Shown here one piece after another: positions 17,619-18,706 of a stretch of 18,706 nucleotides of DNA. This DNA is from Sphaerosporella brunnea (lineage: Eukaryota; Ascomycota; Pezizomycetes; Pezizales; Pyronemataceae). Numbering within the stretch: position 1 is the first letter of the stretch; the number at the start of each line of letters is the position of its first letter. The stretch is taken from assembly GCA_008704415.1 (NCBI GenBank), contig VXIS01000549.1:1-18706 (forward strand), given 5' to 3'. The notes beneath the pieces are model-generated. The model saw only the letters and a program-made list of their open reading frames with translations. It had not been told where the DNA came from and made no database searches. A program made the translations under genes and the position numbers.

Positions 17619-18706
17619 TGGTCGAGGGCAGCTTGTGGCGAATCTACAAATTGTCTCTATGGTGTTGAGACTCCACGAATGTGAATTTCTTCGGTGTTCA
17701 CACCTTCCCGTATTGCCTGAAAAGAGAAGAGCTTTCAACTTCCGTGACTCACGCCCTGGTTGACAATGCGTGATAGCGTCGGCGTGGAATTCTTCATTTA
17801 CCCGAAAAGCTAACAGTGCGACCACCTCTACTGCCCCGCAGCCCATACTCTCTCGACTACTCGGCGGGGTCTCCTTGTCGCCCCCACAGTCGGGTCTTGG
17901 TTGCTCCTGGCTCGCCGACCAAAGCTACGATGCAAGTACGATCGTCGGCGAAGAAAAAAACCAGTAAATACTGATGTGGGAAAGCTGCGGACATCAACGA
18001 CGGCGTGGTGCCGATGCTATCAGACGGTACGGCTTCGGACTGAAGCAATGCATGGCTATCTCCTCCGTGCGGCGGAGCTGATGTGTCGTCCCAGGCATGC
18101 TGAAACCGTGATTTTGCGGTGCGAGTTCTATGCAATTATCACGGTGGTTGACCGGCAAGGCGCAAAATCGCGACGTAAACAACCCAGCAGCGGTCCAGAT
18201 AATGGTGATCAGTGATCGCTCACCAAGGAACCGACGGCACCGCCGACGGCGGACGCTATCGCGCATACTGAGAATATTGAGCGGGCGTCGGCTACCGAGA
18301 ACTGAGCGGGTCGGGGCACCCCGCATTGCACGTTGACAGCAGAGAAGGCCAATTTCAGATCGCCTTGCGGACGGAAAACGTTCCAAAAATCAGGACCTAG
18401 ACGGCAACGCTGCTTCGGCACCGGGCTGATGAGAATGAAAACCTCCATAGCCTCGTACGAAGCGGCAAACAATGACGATAGAAATGCGATGAGGCCGAGG
18501 ATACTACGCCTGTTGCCCGGGGGTGATTGCTTGCCGTAAAGATAGTTTCCGTGAACAAGGGAACAGAGGTTCTCTGCGTGTGGACAGTCATGCGAAAAAT
18601 GCATACGTTCTCCCAGGTGGTATTGGTCTAGCAGGTGGCTCTGGGATGAATGAGACTGTGGTAGTCAGCAATGTCTCGGCGGTGTTCTTTGGTAGCTATG
18701 CAGAGC
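17619..18706. other. No supported gene; weak coding-like traces
   Basis: A plus-strand frame from an ATG at 17766 (MRDSVGVEFFIYPKS) stops at TAA after 15 codons and then stays open to 18215. Minus-strand frames at 17562-17846 and 18209-18604 are also open. None has a recognisable motif, and the strands compete. I cannot decide whether this is decayed coding DNA. Confidence 0.3.

Noticed and set aside
1..18706. tRNA or rRNA genes
   Set aside because: A scan by eye for TTCGA-type T-loops found only isolated hits (for example near 2980, 12594 and 13214) with no matching acceptor or D-arm. No rRNA-like conserved blocks were seen.

Overview
The window looks like nuclear DNA of a filamentous fungus, most likely an ascomycete. 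The signs are a Tad-type LINE with RNase H, a fungal-style nuclease/kinase-like gene with C-ended codons, pyrimidine-rich promoter-like leaders, and a short TTAGGG tract matching the usual fungal telomere unit. I see no rRNA, tRNA, CRISPR array or prokaryotic operon. It reads as a gene-poor accessory or subtelomere-like region filled with mobile elements and decayed coding sequence.

Layout. 1-2525: no convincing gene; a promoter/leader-like stretch at 1123-1469 leads only to a 12-codon frame, and a cluster of GACTGG/CCAGTC motifs lies at 1917-2032. 2526-4726: the main locus, one reading frame on the + strand. It encodes a PD-(D/E)xK-type nuclease-like domain followed by a small protein-kinase-like domain, and is cut by two in-frame TGA codons (3773 and 4484) with no frameshift. 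4727-8996: mostly non-coding, with a decayed gag-like fragment of possible Ty1/copia type on the minus strand (5540-6371) and two diverged tandem duplications. 8997-12542: a nested insertion. A roughly 425-bp element with 145-bp terminal inverted repeats flanked by TA was hit in its right arm by a 5'-truncated LINE (9397-12503), which carries a 14-bp target-site duplication and an A-rich 3' tail. 12545-18706: no intact gene. There are coding-like but frameshifted stretches on the minus strand (13729-14832) and the plus strand (about 15970-18215), with a 24-bp minisatellite (15248-15487) between them and a TTAGGG tract (14251-14266).

How the parts relate. The nuclease/kinase gene is the only locus close to intact, and whether it makes one protein, only the nuclease half, or nothing is the main biological question. 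The transposons give a clear relative history: the inverted-repeat element arrived first, then the LINE. The LINE has since gained a nonsense codon, a frameshift with a probable small deletion, and an upstream TGA. All functional statements rest on reading motifs by eye; no database search was possible.
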